Shown here: one piece after another, positions 16,083-24,575 of the stretch
Layout: each line of letters opens with the position of its first letter
How positions within the stretch are numbered: position 1 is the first letter of the stretch
Source: an uncultured Lachnospiraceae bacterium
GTDB taxonomy: Bacteria; Bacillota; Clostridia; Lachnospirales; Lachnospiraceae
DNA: 48,097 bases
Reading direction: 5' to 3'
Assembly: GCA_947591155.1 (NCBI GenBank)
Contig: CANQDA010000026.1
Coordinates: 1 to 48,097 of the forward strand
Made by a program: the position numbers and the translations under genes
The notes under the pieces: generated by a model
The model's input: only the letters and a program-made list of their open reading frames with translations
Database searches by the model: none
Told to the model about the DNA's origin: nothing

Positions 16083-17651
16083 TTACTTTATGAGCTTCGC
16101 CGACAGCACCTCGTTATCCGGAGCCGCCGAGCTCACGATGAATCCGATGTCCGTCACCGATTTCTTCGCGGAGATCTTCTTGTTGTAGGATACCGGCCTG
16201 ATCGTAACGAGATTTCCATTATACGCAAATTTGCCGCTCCAGTCACTGGACTTTTCGACGGCGTACTTATACTTCACCCGTACCTTCCAGCTGGAAATCT
16301 TCTTTTTACTCTTATTCTTGACGGTCAGCTTATACTGCGTGAAATAGCGCTGTCCATCCGACCACGAACTTACTTTCTGTACGGCAGCCTTCGCGTATTT
16401 CGAAGTAGCCTTCACCGCCTTGGAGGATGTCTTGCCCTTTTTCGTGGTCTTCTTTTTCGTGGTCTTTTTGGTCGTCGTCTTTTTCTTTGTCGACGCCTTC
16501 TTTTTGCTCGACTTCTTTGTCGATTTCTTTGTCGTCTTCTTCGACGTTTTCTTCTTCGTCGACTTCTTTTTGACCGCCGTCTTTTTCGTCGATTTCTTCT
16601 TCGAGGACGATACTTTCGCGCTCTTTGACAGCTTGCCGCCGTACTTCTTCACCAACCATTTGCCGGATTTGCTCAGATTAGACCATGTCCAGCCGGACGT
16701 TTTATTTGTACTGCTCTTTAACAGGGCACTGGACTCGTTCTTGTTAGAGAGGTTCCAGGCTACATAGCCGATCCCGTACTTATCCAGAAAGCTGATCCAC
16801 TTGTCTCCCTCTGAGGTGTCCAGTCCTCCGTTTCCGGACGCGTCCGAGATACCGAACTCGCTCACGAGCAGCGGCAGTCCCGCTTTGATCGCGTTCTCCG
16901 CCTTCTGACGATAGGACTCCTTGTGCGTCCCCGCGTAAAAATGCAGAGTGTACACGAGATTACCCCCGGAGAGAGGGCTCTGCGCCGCCACATCCACATC
17001 CTGCGACCAGGTGGGCGTACCCACAATGATGATCGCGTCGCTGTCGATCCCGCGAATCGCCCCGATCACGGCGTTCGCATAGGTCTTGATATTGCTCCAG
17101 CTTCCCCCGTTCGCGCCGGTCGGCTCGTTACAGATCTCGTAGAGCACATTGTTGTAGTTCTTGTATTTGTTCGCCATCTCCGTGAAGAAGCTGATGGCCG
17201 CGTTTTGTCCGGACTTGTTGAACGGCTGATTGGTGTCGTTCAAGATATGCCAGTCGATAATCACGTACATGCCGAGCTCCGTTGCCGCCTGCACGCCCTC
17301 GCTGACCTTCGCCTTCAGGGCCGCCTGGTCGCCGCCGGAACGGTATCCGCCGTACTCCGCCGTGTACATCGCAAGGCGGACTGTGTTCGCACCCCAATTG
17401 TCGCGCAGATCCTGGAACGCCGCCTTGGACACATACTGCGGGAACCAGGCCAGCCCGTGCGTGCTGACGCCCTTGATCTGAAACGTATTCCCGGCCGCGT
17501 TGACGATATGCGTCCCTCTGACCGAAAGCTGCCCGTTCGAAGAGACAGGCGTCGCGCCGGCCGTACAACTCATCGTCGCGAACCCGAGCGTCAGGATCAG
17601 CACCAGAGTCCCCAGCCACAGCAACCCTTTTTTCTTATTCATGCCTCTCAT
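16083..17651 (-). CDS. Secreted GH5 endoglucanase with Lys-rich linker and C-terminal CBM2-like domain
   Basis: Hydrolyses internal beta-1,4-glucan bonds outside the cell. A signal peptide (about 1-33) with Cys at residue 29 may be a lipoprotein site, though the lipobox is imperfect. The GH5 barrel (about 42-340) carries DWH, the acid/base E176 (YEICNEPTG) and the nucleophile E265 (LLVSEFG), as in bacterial GH5_2 cellulases. Residues about 343-415 are an unusual repetitive Lys/Ser/Thr linker. The last 100 residues (SSWKVRVKYKY, NGNLVTIRPVSYN, IGFIVS) resemble a CBM2 domain, which binds cellulose. The start may instead be ATG 17642; both follow GGAG/GGAGG. It converges with the histidine kinase gene. 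Confidence 0.9.
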   Translation of the reverse strand: MRGMNKKKGLLWLGTLVLILTLGFATMSCTAGATPVSSNGQLSVRGTHIVNAAGNTFQIKGVSTHGLAWFPQYVSKAAFQDLRDNWGANTVRLAMYTAEYGGYRSGGDQAALKAKVSEGVQAATELGMYVIIDWHILNDTNQPFNKSGQNAAISFFTEMANKYKNYNNVLYEICNEPTGANGGSWSNIKTYANAVIGAIRGIDSDAIIIVGTPTWSQDVDVAAQSPLSGGNLVYTLHFYAGTHKESYRQKAENAIKAGLPLLVSEFGISDASGNGGLDTSEGDKWISFLDKYGIGYVAWNLSNKNESSALLKSSTNKTSGWTWSNLSKSGKWLVKKYGGKLSKSAKVSSSKKKSTKKTAVKKKSTKKKTSKKTTKKSTKKSSKKKASTKKKTTTKKTTKKKTTKKGKTSSKAVKATSKYAKAAVQKVSSWSDGQRYFTQYKLTVKNKSKKKISSWKVRVKYKYAVEKSSDWSGKFAYNGNLVTIRPVSYNKKISAKKSVTDIGFIVSSAAPDNEVLSAKLIK

Positions 17652-17728
17652 ACCTCCCTCTCCAATTACCGTCTTGCCGCTTATCTTATAATTAAAATAT
17701 CATGAAACTATGTGAACGTTTCCCTCCG

Positions 17729-17754
17729 CTGACGATTCTGACGAATCCTGACGA
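17729..17754. promoter_or_regulatory. Three phased direct repeats upstream of the endoglucanase
   Basis: CTGACGA occurs at 17729, 17738 and 17748 (TCGTCAG on the coding strand), 9 and 10 bp apart and therefore on nearly the same helix face. They lie 80-105 bp upstream of the GH5 start. Direct repeats of this spacing are typical of OmpR-family regulator sites, and such a regulator is encoded at 13385. Confidence 0.4.
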
Positions 17755-17776
17755 CAGAATTCTCGCGCCGCCAATT

Positions 17777-18457
17777 CTAAAAGAAACCCTTCACGATAAA
17801 AAACAAAATCGGAACCGCCAGCGCGGGCAGCATGTTGAGCGCCTTGCAATCCTTAATTTTAAGAATGCCCAAACCCGAGCTGAAGATCAACACTCCCCCG
17901 ACCACGCAGAGCTCCGCGATCATATCTTCCGAGAAAAACGTCCCGGAAAGGTTCCGCGCGATCAGCCAGATCGCTCCCTGCCAGCAGAACAGGACCGGAG
18001 CGGCGAACGCCATCCCGATACCGTAGGTGGACGCCAGCACGGTCGACGTGACAAAGTCGAGCGTCGCGTTCGTGAACAGGTAGGTATTGTCCCCGTGCAG
18101 CGCGCTCATCACCGGCCCGAGGATCGACAGCGTCCCGATGCAGTACAAAAGAATCCCCGTCGAGAGGCCCTGCCCCAGATTGGACTTCGAGTACTTCCCA
18201 ACCAGTCCCTGAAATTTCGCGTCAATGTCAATGATCGTGCCGATCAGGCTCCCGGCTGCGAGGCTGACGATGAACAGCACCGGATACTTGCTCTTCGCCA
18301 TATTGCTGACGACCGCGTTGATCCCGAGCACCGTGGCTGCAAGCCCCATCGCCGTGTACAGCGCGTCCTGATATTTCTCCTTGATCCCCTTGCGCAGAAC
18401 GCTCCCGAGCACACTGCCCGTCAGGATCGTCCCTGTATTAACAATCGTTCCAAGCAT
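17777..18457 (-). CDS. DUF554 family membrane protein
   Basis: A 226-aa integral membrane protein with about seven hydrophobic segments and the hallmark Gly-rich start (GTIVNTGTILTGSVLGSVLRKGI) of the DUF554 (YdfK) family, whose transport role is not firmly established. Length and conserved Gly/Asn positions are normal, and no signal peptide is present. It follows citrate synthase on the same strand, separated by 168 bp that include degenerate 37-bp repeats. The Shine-Dalgarno is modest (GAGAGG, some distance upstream). There is nothing in the sequence that ties it to the neighbouring endoglucanase. Confidence 0.9.
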   Translation of the reverse strand: MLGTIVNTGTILTGSVLGSVLRKGIKEKYQDALYTAMGLAATVLGINAVVSNMAKSKYPVLFIVSLAAGSLIGTIIDIDAKFQGLVGKYSKSNLGQGLSTGILLYCIGTLSILGPVMSALHGDNTYLFTNATLDFVTSTVLASTYGIGMAFAAPVLFCWQGAIWLIARNLSGTFFSEDMIAELCVVGGVLIFSSGLGILKIKDCKALNMLPALAVPILFFIVKGFF

Positions 18458-18514
18458 CTCTCATGCATGTCCTCTCTTCCGTCATAAATGCCGCCCGCTC
18501 CGCACTTTTACGAA

Positions 18515-18625
18515 CCCTGCGGCAGGCGCCCGGTCCGATTTTGGCTCAGAACCCGGCTCAGGTGTCTCGGCCCAGTCCCAGCTCAGACCCCGGCGCAGGC
18601 GTTTTGGCCCGACCCCCGCTCAGGT
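18515..18625. repeat. Degenerate GC-rich 37-bp tandem repeat, three copies
   Basis: Three adjacent segments of 37 bp (18515, 18552, 18589) share CCC..G..CAGG....GG.CC......GCTCAG. They end directly before the citrate synthase stop codon. They are AT-poor compared with the other gaps, and I see no hairpin with a U-tract. Confidence 0.55.
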
Positions 18626-19966
18626 TCACAGCGCTTCCCGCTCTTCCATCACACTTAAGTACGCAGGACGGATGATCTTTCCCATGCCGATCTGCTCCTC
18701 GATGCGGTGCGCGCTCCAGCCGACGATACGCGCGATCGCGAAGATCGGCGTGTAGAGCTCCACCGGAATCCCAAGCATCTGATATACAAAACCGCTGTAA
18801 AAATCGACGTTTGGGCTGACGCCCTTGAAGATCTTGCGTTTCTTCGCGATCAGCTTCGGCGCGAGCTCCTCGATGTTGTTGTAAAGCGCCATATCGACCT
18901 CGCGGTGCTTTTCGGCCGCGAGCATCTCCACAAAACGCTTGAAGATGCGCTCACGCGGATCAGACAGGGAGTACACCGCGTGCCCCATCCCGTAGATCAG
19001 GCCCTTGCGGTCGAACGCCTCGCCGTCGAGCAGCTTCGCCAGATACGCCTCGACCTCGTCCTTGTCCTCATAATCGTGGACATGGCTGCGGATATCCTCC
19101 ATCATCTCCATGACCTTGATATTCGCCCCACCGTGCTTCGGCCCCTTCAGCGATGACATGGCCGCGGCCATCGCCGAGTATGTGTCAGAGCCCGAAGATG
19201 TGACGACACGCGTCGTGAAGGTGGAATTGTTGCCGCCGCCGTGCTCCATGTGCAGCATCAGCGCGATGTCGAGCACCTTCGCCTCGGTCTGCGTATAGGA
19301 GCGATCCGGGCGCAGCATCATCAGAAGGTTCTCCGCCGTGGAAAGATCGTGATCCGGGCGGTGAATATACATGCTGTCGTTGTGCTCGTAGTGGTTGTAA
19401 GCGTGATAGCCGTACACCGCCAGCAGCGGAAATACGCTGATGAGCTGAATGCACTGCCGCAGGCTGTTGGCAAGCTCCGTATCTGTCGCGTGCTCGTCGT
19501 AGGACGCCAGCGTCAGGATACTGCGGATCATGGAATTCATAATGTCGCGGCTCGGCGCCTTCATGATCACGTCGCGGGTGAAATTGGTCGGCAGGTCACG
19601 CCCTTCCGCCAGGATCTGCCGGAACCCCAACAGTTCCTGCGGATCCGGCTTCTCCCCGAACAACAGAAGATATGCCGTGGACTCAAAACCAAAGCTGTCA
19701 CGATCGAGCTCCTGCACCAGGTGCTGTATCGGATATCCCCGATACCAGAGCTGGCCGTCGCACGGCGTCTTGACCCCTTCCACATCCTGAAATGAAACAA
19801 TCTTCGAAATACTGGTCAAGCCCGTCACAACGCCTTTTCCGTTTTGATCCCTGAGTCCGCGGTACACCCCAAACTCCTGAAACAGATGATCCGAGATCTG
19901 GTCGTTCTTTCTGCACAAAGCTTCCTTTTGTCCTGCGTAATCCCTTATGTTCTTCTCATATCCCAT
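18626..19966 (-). CDS. gltA: Citrate synthase
   Basis: Condenses acetyl-CoA with oxaloacetate to give citrate in the cytoplasm. The catalytic residues are in conserved settings: His in HMEHGGGNNSTF, His in LKGPKHGGAN/MGHAVY and Asp in SPNVDFYSGF. The 446-aa protein has the N-terminal extension found in clostridial and other long citrate synthases. The start follows AGGAGG eight bases upstream, and a clear promoter lies at 20035-20063. No aconitase or isocitrate dehydrogenase gene is adjacent, so it is probably an isolated biosynthetic (glutamate-forming) enzyme in an anaerobe; that last point is inference. Confidence 0.96.
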   Translation of the reverse strand: MGYEKNIRDYAGQKEALCRKNDQISDHLFQEFGVYRGLRDQNGKGVVTGLTSISKIVSFQDVEGVKTPCDGQLWYRGYPIQHLVQELDRDSFGFESTAYLLLFGEKPDPQELLGFRQILAEGRDLPTNFTRDVIMKAPSRDIMNSMIRSILTLASYDEHATDTELANSLRQCIQLISVFPLLAVYGYHAYNHYEHNDSMYIHRPDHDLSTAENLLMMLRPDRSYTQTEAKVLDIALMLHMEHGGGNNSTFTTRVVTSSGSDTYSAMAAAMSSLKGPKHGGANIKVMEMMEDIRSHVHDYEDKDEVEAYLAKLLDGEAFDRKGLIYGMGHAVYSLSDPRERIFKRFVEMLAAEKHREVDMALYNNIEELAPKLIAKKRKIFKGVSPNVDFYSGFVYQMLGIPVELYTPIFAIARIVGWSAHRIEEQIGMGKIIRPAYLSVMEEREAL

Positions 19967-20034
19967 TCAGCAGCCTCCTCTTTCAATGATCACAGCGGTC
20001 CCATCCCCGCAATTTCCACAGGGAATATGAAAAA

Positions 20035-20063
20035 ATCATAGCATATCTTTGGATTTTCTGCAA
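20035..20063 (-). promoter_or_regulatory. Sigma-A promoter for citrate synthase
   Basis: Minus strand -35 TTGCAG, 17-nt spacer, -10 TATGAT, about 70 bp upstream of the start codon. Confidence 0.6.
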
Positions 20064-20072
20064 GTTTCTCCA

Positions 20073-20101
20073 TTTACAACGGGCAAAATGTATGTTAAAA
20101 T
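20073..20101 (+). promoter_or_regulatory. Sigma-A promoter for the DUF5722 gene
   Basis: -35 TTTACA, 17-nt spacer, -10 TAAAAT, 45 bp before the start codon and divergent from the citrate synthase promoter. Confidence 0.55.
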
Positions 20102-20145
20102 AAAATTACAAAATTGTTTAGCTTTTGTTACGAGGGGGAGATAAC

Positions 20146-22272
20146 ATGCGATTCGCAAAGAAACATCTGTTGTATTTTCTGACTGTCTTTTTCCTGATGG
20201 CGGCGGCAAGCCCATCCATGACAGCATCGGCCGCGAGCCGTCCGGCCAGTATCACGAGCTGCCAGCTCTCCTCAGCGAACAAAGTGAAAGTCTCGGTCTC
20301 CGTATCCAACACAAAGAAAATCAAGGGCAAAAAGTGCTATCTGTTCGCACTTTCCTTCTCGGACTCCGGTCTTGGCGGAGCGAGGCCCATCGCCTCGAAG
20401 AAAAAAGGCAAAAAGATGACCTTCTCGGTAACGCTCAACAACGCGACTGCGTCGAGCCTTCTGTACTCCCGCTTCGTGGTCGCCTCGAAGAGTAATGGCG
20501 TCTACAAAATCGTAAGCAACGCGCGGTACATTTCCAACCCCAAAAAAGCCGCAAAATACAAATATAAATTCCCGACGGCGGCTTCCAAGAAAGGCCTTCA
20601 GGTGAGTTCCAACATGCTCGAGGACGCGATCGACCTGAATATCCAGCACTCAGCGATGAACATCGTCTTCTCGGAGCTGATCTCGAGCGCCCCGGAGTGC
20701 AACAACACGTTCTCGATTCCCTATAATTACCATGGAAAGACCTACTGGTTCCGCAAGGCGCTCGTCAACAACTACGACGCGCAGCTGGTCGCCCTGCGGG
20801 AGAACAATGTCACTGTGAGCGCGATCCTTCTTCTGGGCTGGCGCGACGACCTCAAATCCCTGATCTATCCGTCCGGGCGCACGGCTGGCCACAGCTTCTA
20901 CGCATGGAACACAGCCAACGCCACCGCGCGCGAACAGCTTCAGGCGACGCTCTCCTTCCTCGGGTCACGCTACGGGACTTCCTCCGCGGAGCACGGACGC
21001 ATCGTCAACTGGATCGTCGGAAACGAAGTCAACAATTACAACGTCTACAATTACGCCGGCTCACTGTCCCTGAAGCAGTACGCAAAGGTCTACGCCGACG
21101 CGTTCCGTATGACCTACAATACGGTCACGAGCATCTACTCCAACGCCCGCGTATACATTTCTCTCGATCATCTGTGGAACACACGCGTGAGCGGAAGCTT
21201 CACCTCGCGCGAGATGTTGGAGAAGTTCGCGTCCACCCTGAAAAAACAGGGCAATATCAACTGGAATCTGGCATTCCACCCCTACGGCTCCCCGCTGACG
21301 GAGCCGCGCTTCTGGGCAAACGTGAACGGGCAGGCAGTGCAGGCAGTGACCTCTCCGGTCATCAGCATGAAAAACATCAACGTCCTCACTTCCTATATCA
21401 AGAAGAAATACGGTTCCAAGACGCGCATCATCCTCTCCGAGCAGGGGTATACCTCTGTCCGCCACTACGGAAGCTCCAAGTCCGACGCACAGAGGGATCA
21501 GGAAGCCGCGATCGCTTACAGCTATTACCTGACAGAGGCCAACAGCATGATCGACTCGTTCATCATGAACCGCCATGTAGACCATCAGGTCGAAGTCGAT
21601 CAGGGACTTGATCTCGGTCTCTGGACCACCGATCCCTCCAGCAATCTCCCGGAGTGGGCCGACACGAAGAAGAGTTCCTGGAACGTCTTCAAATACATGG
21701 ACACGAATAAAGCGAAGAGCGTGACGAAAAACGCTCTGGCCGCGATCGGTGTCAAGAAATGGTCCAAAGTAGTCTCAAAATACAGCAAAAAACTGTATCA
21801 GAAATATACCTTCGCATCCGCCGCGCTGAATCAGGTCGGAAGCTATCGCGGTACCGCCTCCCTCGCGACCGGGTGGAACGCGTACGGTGCAGTCTCCTCC
21901 GGCGCGGCCGCGGCAGGCGGCGTCACGGCGCAGCACAACAGCAGCCGCAATCGCAACAGCCTCTGGGGCTTCTCACAGAATTTCGGCAAAAAAGTGAATT
22001 TCAACTCCTCCCCCTGCTTCTACACAACGCTGCAGGTGCACGGGGCCGCTGCCGGGAGCGTACAGGTCACGGTTCGCTTTTACAATGGAAAACACATCCT
22101 CGAGAGCAGCCGCGTTATCCCCTGCGATACGCCGGTAAACCTCGGCGTATCGCTCAAAAAGTGGAAATACCGAAAGTCCGTGAAGAAGATCCAGGTCCTG
22201 CTGTCTCCCGTGAGCGGAGGCTGGAAAAAGGACGCATACGTCACCATGAACTATCCGGTGCGCGGAAACTAA
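20146..22272 (+). CDS. Secreted DUF5722-type glycoside-hydrolase-like protein
   Basis: A 708-aa exported protein. The signal peptide covers about 1-31 (KKHLLYFLTVFFLMAAASPSMTASA). A beta-rich N-terminal domain (about 32-140) precedes a TIM-barrel-like catalytic region in which GNEVNN (E294) and SEQGY (E432) look like the acid/base and nucleophile pair of clan A glycosidases. The C-terminal 160 residues look like a beta-sandwich, possibly carbohydrate-binding. This arrangement fits DUF5722, for which I know no secure biochemical function. The start is ATG 20146 after GAGGGGGAG; an upstream ATG-like start lacks a Shine-Dalgarno. A degenerate NodB protein is encoded convergently 11 bp away. Confidence 0.8.
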   Translation: MRFAKKHLLYFLTVFFLMAAASPSMTASAASRPASITSCQLSSANKVKVSVSVSNTKKIKGKKCYLFALSFSDSGLGGARPIASKKKGKKMTFSVTLNNATASSLLYSRFVVASKSNGVYKIVSNARYISNPKKAAKYKYKFPTAASKKGLQVSSNMLEDAIDLNIQHSAMNIVFSELISSAPECNNTFSIPYNYHGKTYWFRKALVNNYDAQLVALRENNVTVSAILLLGWRDDLKSLIYPSGRTAGHSFYAWNTANATAREQLQATLSFLGSRYGTSSAEHGRIVNWIVGNEVNNYNVYNYAGSLSLKQYAKVYADAFRMTYNTVTSIYSNARVYISLDHLWNTRVSGSFTSREMLEKFASTLKKQGNINWNLAFHPYGSPLTEPRFWANVNGQAVQAVTSPVISMKNINVLTSYIKKKYGSKTRIILSEQGYTSVRHYGSSKSDAQRDQEAAIAYSYYLTEANSMIDSFIMNRHVDHQVEVDQGLDLGLWTTDPSSNLPEWADTKKSSWNVFKYMDTNKAKSVTKNALAAIGVKKWSKVVSKYSKKLYQKYTFASAALNQVGSYRGTASLATGWNAYGAVSSGAAAAGGVTAQHNSSRNRNSLWGFSQNFGKKVNFNSSPCFYTTLQVHGAAAGSVQVTVRFYNGKHILESSRVIPCDTPVNLGVSLKKWKYRKSVKKIQVLLSPVSGGWKKDAYVTMNYPVRGN

Positions 22273-22283
22273 GAGATCGGGCT

Positions 22284-23018
22284 TTATCGAATAAGCGTTG
22301 AGATCGGCGTCAGCGCATATCCTTGTTGTTGAAGATCCGAAATAATGGTCTCCAGCGCATGGGCCGTGTGTCTGGCGCCGCCGTGCATCCGAATGATCGC
22401 ACCCGCGCCCAGCTGCCGGTTCTCCGTGACCTTTTTCACGATCGACTCTATCCCGTAATCCTTCCAGTCCTCCGAATCGACGCTCCAGCGGATCGGCAAG
22501 TATCCCTCCTCCACGGCGGTCTGCGTCAGGCTGCTGTCGTACTCCCCGTACGGCGCACGGAACAGGCTCGCCCTGATCCCGGTCAGCTTTTCTACTTTCT
22601 CACGCGTTTCCCCTAGTATCTTCTTCACCTGCGCTTTTGATTCTCCCGTCATGCTCTCACGGTCCGTCCCCCGGCTCCCGATATCATGCCCTTCCTCCGC
22701 AATGCGCTTTGTTTCCCCCGGATACGCATCCACCCATTCCGACGTCACAAAAAAGCTCGCCTTTACCCCGTACTTTTTCAAAATGTTCAGAATGACCTCC
22801 ACGCTGCCGCTACTGCCCGTCAGATCGAAACTGAGCGCCAGAGCATTGTCATCCCGTCTCACACAGTCGATCGGAACGGTCTGCGCGCGCGCAGGCCCGT
22901 TCACCGCCAGACTTTTCTGATTCGCCAGATACGCCCCGAAAAAAAATACGAAGGAACACAGGCACAAAAGCCCGAGTCCCCTCAAACGATACCATGCAAA
23001 ACTGATCTCCTTCTCCAT
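22284..23018 (-). CDS. Membrane-anchored NodB-like (polysaccharide deacetylase) protein, probably lacking metal site
   Basis: An N-terminal TM anchor (about 13-33) is followed by a NodB homology domain: LSFDLTGSS (motif 1), VKASFFVTSEW, FRAPYGEYD (motif 3), WSVDSEDW and a final IIRMHGG. In active NodB enzymes motif 2 is a His-x-x-x-His metal pair; here the corresponding stretch reads IGSRGTDRESM and has neither histidine. It may be a non-catalytic binding or structural protein. The overall form resembles Firmicutes cell-wall deacetylases. The start is ATG 23018 with GGAG eight bases upstream. It is convergent with the DUF5722 gene and may act on the same polysaccharide, which is inference only. 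Confidence 0.8.
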   Translation of the reverse strand: MEKEISFAWYRLRGLGLLCLCSFVFFFGAYLANQKSLAVNGPARAQTVPIDCVRRDDNALALSFDLTGSSGSVEVILNILKKYGVKASFFVTSEWVDAYPGETKRIAEEGHDIGSRGTDRESMTGESKAQVKKILGETREKVEKLTGIRASLFRAPYGEYDSSLTQTAVEEGYLPIRWSVDSEDWKDYGIESIVKKVTENRQLGAGAIIRMHGGARHTAHALETIISDLQQQGYALTPISTLIR

Positions 23019-23207
23019 TCTGTCTGCTCCGCCCTGCATTCCCTTATCTAAACTATATGAGAATCTGCGGAGTTACATGCAATTGTCCAGGCCTGTGGTT
23101 TCTTACTTTTTATTACAAAATCGTTTCCTGTCCGTTAACGGCGGGAAGTATCCTCCCTCTCCATCCTGCGATATACGCCACGAGACGCAGCCAAACGCGA
23201 AAACAGC

Positions 23208-24053
23208 TCAGGCGAACCCGAGCGCCTCTTTCGCAAAGGCAAGGCGCTCTTCAAATTGCGCGTAAAAATCCCCCTCTTCGTAGGGCCGTGCGAAAAACAA
23301 TTTCAGCAAAAGAAGGTTGATCTTTCTCGCCTCTTCATCGGTAGGTTGCCCTCTGCGTTCCGACTCGGCGCCGTCGGCCGACCCGTCTTCCGCAGGCTGC
23401 CTTATCGGCGCGCAGGGTTGCTCCGCTTCGAGCCGTTTTTGCACATCCTCCAGAAAATAGTGCCAGTCGTTCACGAAACGCTCGTAACGGTCCAACTCCG
23501 GCGTGTCGATCCACTTGCTGACCTTTACCTTCGTTTTGTTCGGCATCGGGCACTCGTGCACCTGCAGGAAATAGCGGAACCCGCCTGCTGACCGCCGCGG
23601 GGAATCCTCCGTCCGGAAGCTGCCTGCTGACCGCTGCGGGGAATCCTCCGTCCTGGAACCGCTGACCGCCATCGGTTTGGCCTCTTCCTCCGGCATATAA
23701 TACCGTCCCAGCGGAAACAGCCTGCAGATCCCCGGGCGCTGCGCGTGGATGCTGCACCGTCCCGCCTCGTCGAGAAACGCACAGGTCTCATTTCCCGTAC
23801 TCATCTTCAGGTTCGGCAGGATCACCCCATCCACCACGTTCAGCTCGATCTTGTCCGCCATCAGCTCCTCAAACGTGAGCCCCAGGCCGACCGTCAGGCG
23901 GTAGATATCGAGCGGATCGAGAATCACGGAATTTCCCATCCCGCCGCAGCAGGCGGAACAGCCCCGGCAGTCGCCCGTACAGGCGCGCACCATATCGTTT
24001 TTTCCATACAATCTGCCGTCTGAGATCTCCTCCAGACTCACGTGCCGTCTCAT
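23208..24053 (-). CDS. YkgJ-family cysteine-cluster protein
   Basis: A soluble protein of the CxxCxxCC family, presumed to bind zinc or an iron-sulfur cluster; no reaction is established. Cysteines C25, C29, C32, C35 and C36 form the N-terminal cluster (CTGDCRGCSACC), and later ones in ETCAFLDEAGRCSIHAQRPGIC and HECPMP complete it. At about 130-161 a 13-residue tandem duplication (TEDSPQRSAG / TEDSPRRSAG) is inserted between two conserved parts. The C-terminal 60 residues are charged. Start ATG 24053 is chosen because GGAGG lies seven bases upstream; two upstream in-frame starts lack one. Confidence 0.85.
   Translation of the reverse strand: MRRHVSLEEISDGRLYGKNDMVRACTGDCRGCSACCGGMGNSVILDPLDIYRLTVGLGLTFEELMADKIELNVVDGVILPNLKMSTGNETCAFLDEAGRCSIHAQRPGICRLFPLGRYYMPEEEAKPMAVSGSRTEDSPQRSAGSFRTEDSPRRSAGGFRYFLQVHECPMPNKTKVKVSKWIDTPELDRYERFVNDWHYFLEDVQKRLEAEQPCAPIRQPAEDGSADGAESERRGQPTDEEARKINLLLLKLFFARPYEEGDFYAQFEERLAFAKEALGFA
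23583..23660. repeat. 39-bp tandem duplication inside the cysteine-cluster gene
   Basis: Two 39-bp units (23583-23621 and 23622-23660) both begin GCCTGCTGACCGC and continue CGGGGAATCCTCCGTCC. The duplication stays in frame. Confidence 0.85.
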
Positions 24054-24164
24054 GTTTCGCCTCCGTTTCGCTTCTAATACTTTCATTTTGGATGTCCTGA
24101 CCGAAAATGTCAAGTGGAACGAACAGATATTTCCGCAAAAGGCAGTGAAAATTTAGTAATTAAC

Positions 24165-24195
24165 AAGCCCTCTGCGGTTCGCTCGCAGGGGGCTT
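24165..24195 (-). terminator. Terminator hairpin downstream of the 77-aa gene
   Basis: AAGCCCTCTGCG pairs with CGCAGGGGGCTT (one mismatch) around a 7-nt loop. On the minus strand the stem is followed by TGTTAATT, a weak U-tract. Confidence 0.55.
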
Positions 24196-24229
24196 AATGT
24201 AATCTCAAAATCTCCATTCCTCAATGCTA

Positions 24230-24463
24230 TCATCTCGACTTGTTGATCATCCCAATGATCTCATCTATCGTCTTGTCACTGGCAAGCACTGCGGCCATGA
24301 GACGCTTCTGATCTTCTTCTGTTTTTTCACCGTTCAGTTTTTTCAGTTCCGTCTTTTTCTCCTTGATCTGTCCCTGAAGTGCTTCGATCTCAGCAGTCAC
24401 CTGAGCAATCCGCTCATCTACAGTGAGCGTAGATTTGTTCTTTGATCCCTTCGTACGTGGCAT
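24230..24463 (-). CDS. Small conserved coiled-coil protein, 77 aa
   Basis: The product begins MPRTKGSKNKST, a basic segment like an AT-hook or nucleic-acid-binding tail. Two amphipathic helices follow (ERIAQVTAEIEALQGQIKEKKTELKKL and KRLMAAVLASDKTIDEIIGMI), the first with clear coiled-coil periodicity. I recognise similar small proteins in Clostridia but no assigned function. The ribosome site is AAAGGAA. It has its own promoter at 24496-24524 and a downstream hairpin, so it is a single-gene transcript. Confidence 0.8.
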   Translation of the reverse strand: MPRTKGSKNKSTLTVDERIAQVTAEIEALQGQIKEKKTELKKLNGEKTEEDQKRLMAAVLASDKTIDEIIGMINKSR

Positions 24464-24495
24464 AATATCATTCCTTTCTGTGTGTGATATTTAAT

Positions 24496-24524
24496 ACTAT
24501 AGCGGAATCTTTCAGAGAATGCAA
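24496..24524 (-). promoter_or_regulatory. Sigma-A promoter for the 77-aa gene
   Basis: Minus strand -35 TTGCAT, 17-nt spacer, -10 TATAGT, about 35 bp upstream of the start codon. Confidence 0.65.
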
Positions 24525-24575
24525 GGATTATTCTTCCAACTTTGGAACAAACTTATAAAATTCTTTTTGAAATTC

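Noticed and set aside
16330..16767. Open frames opposite the endoglucanase linker (Glu/Asp/Lys-rich on one frame, Phe/Val-rich on another)
   Set aside because: They are shadows of the Lys-codon-rich linker and have no ribosome sites.
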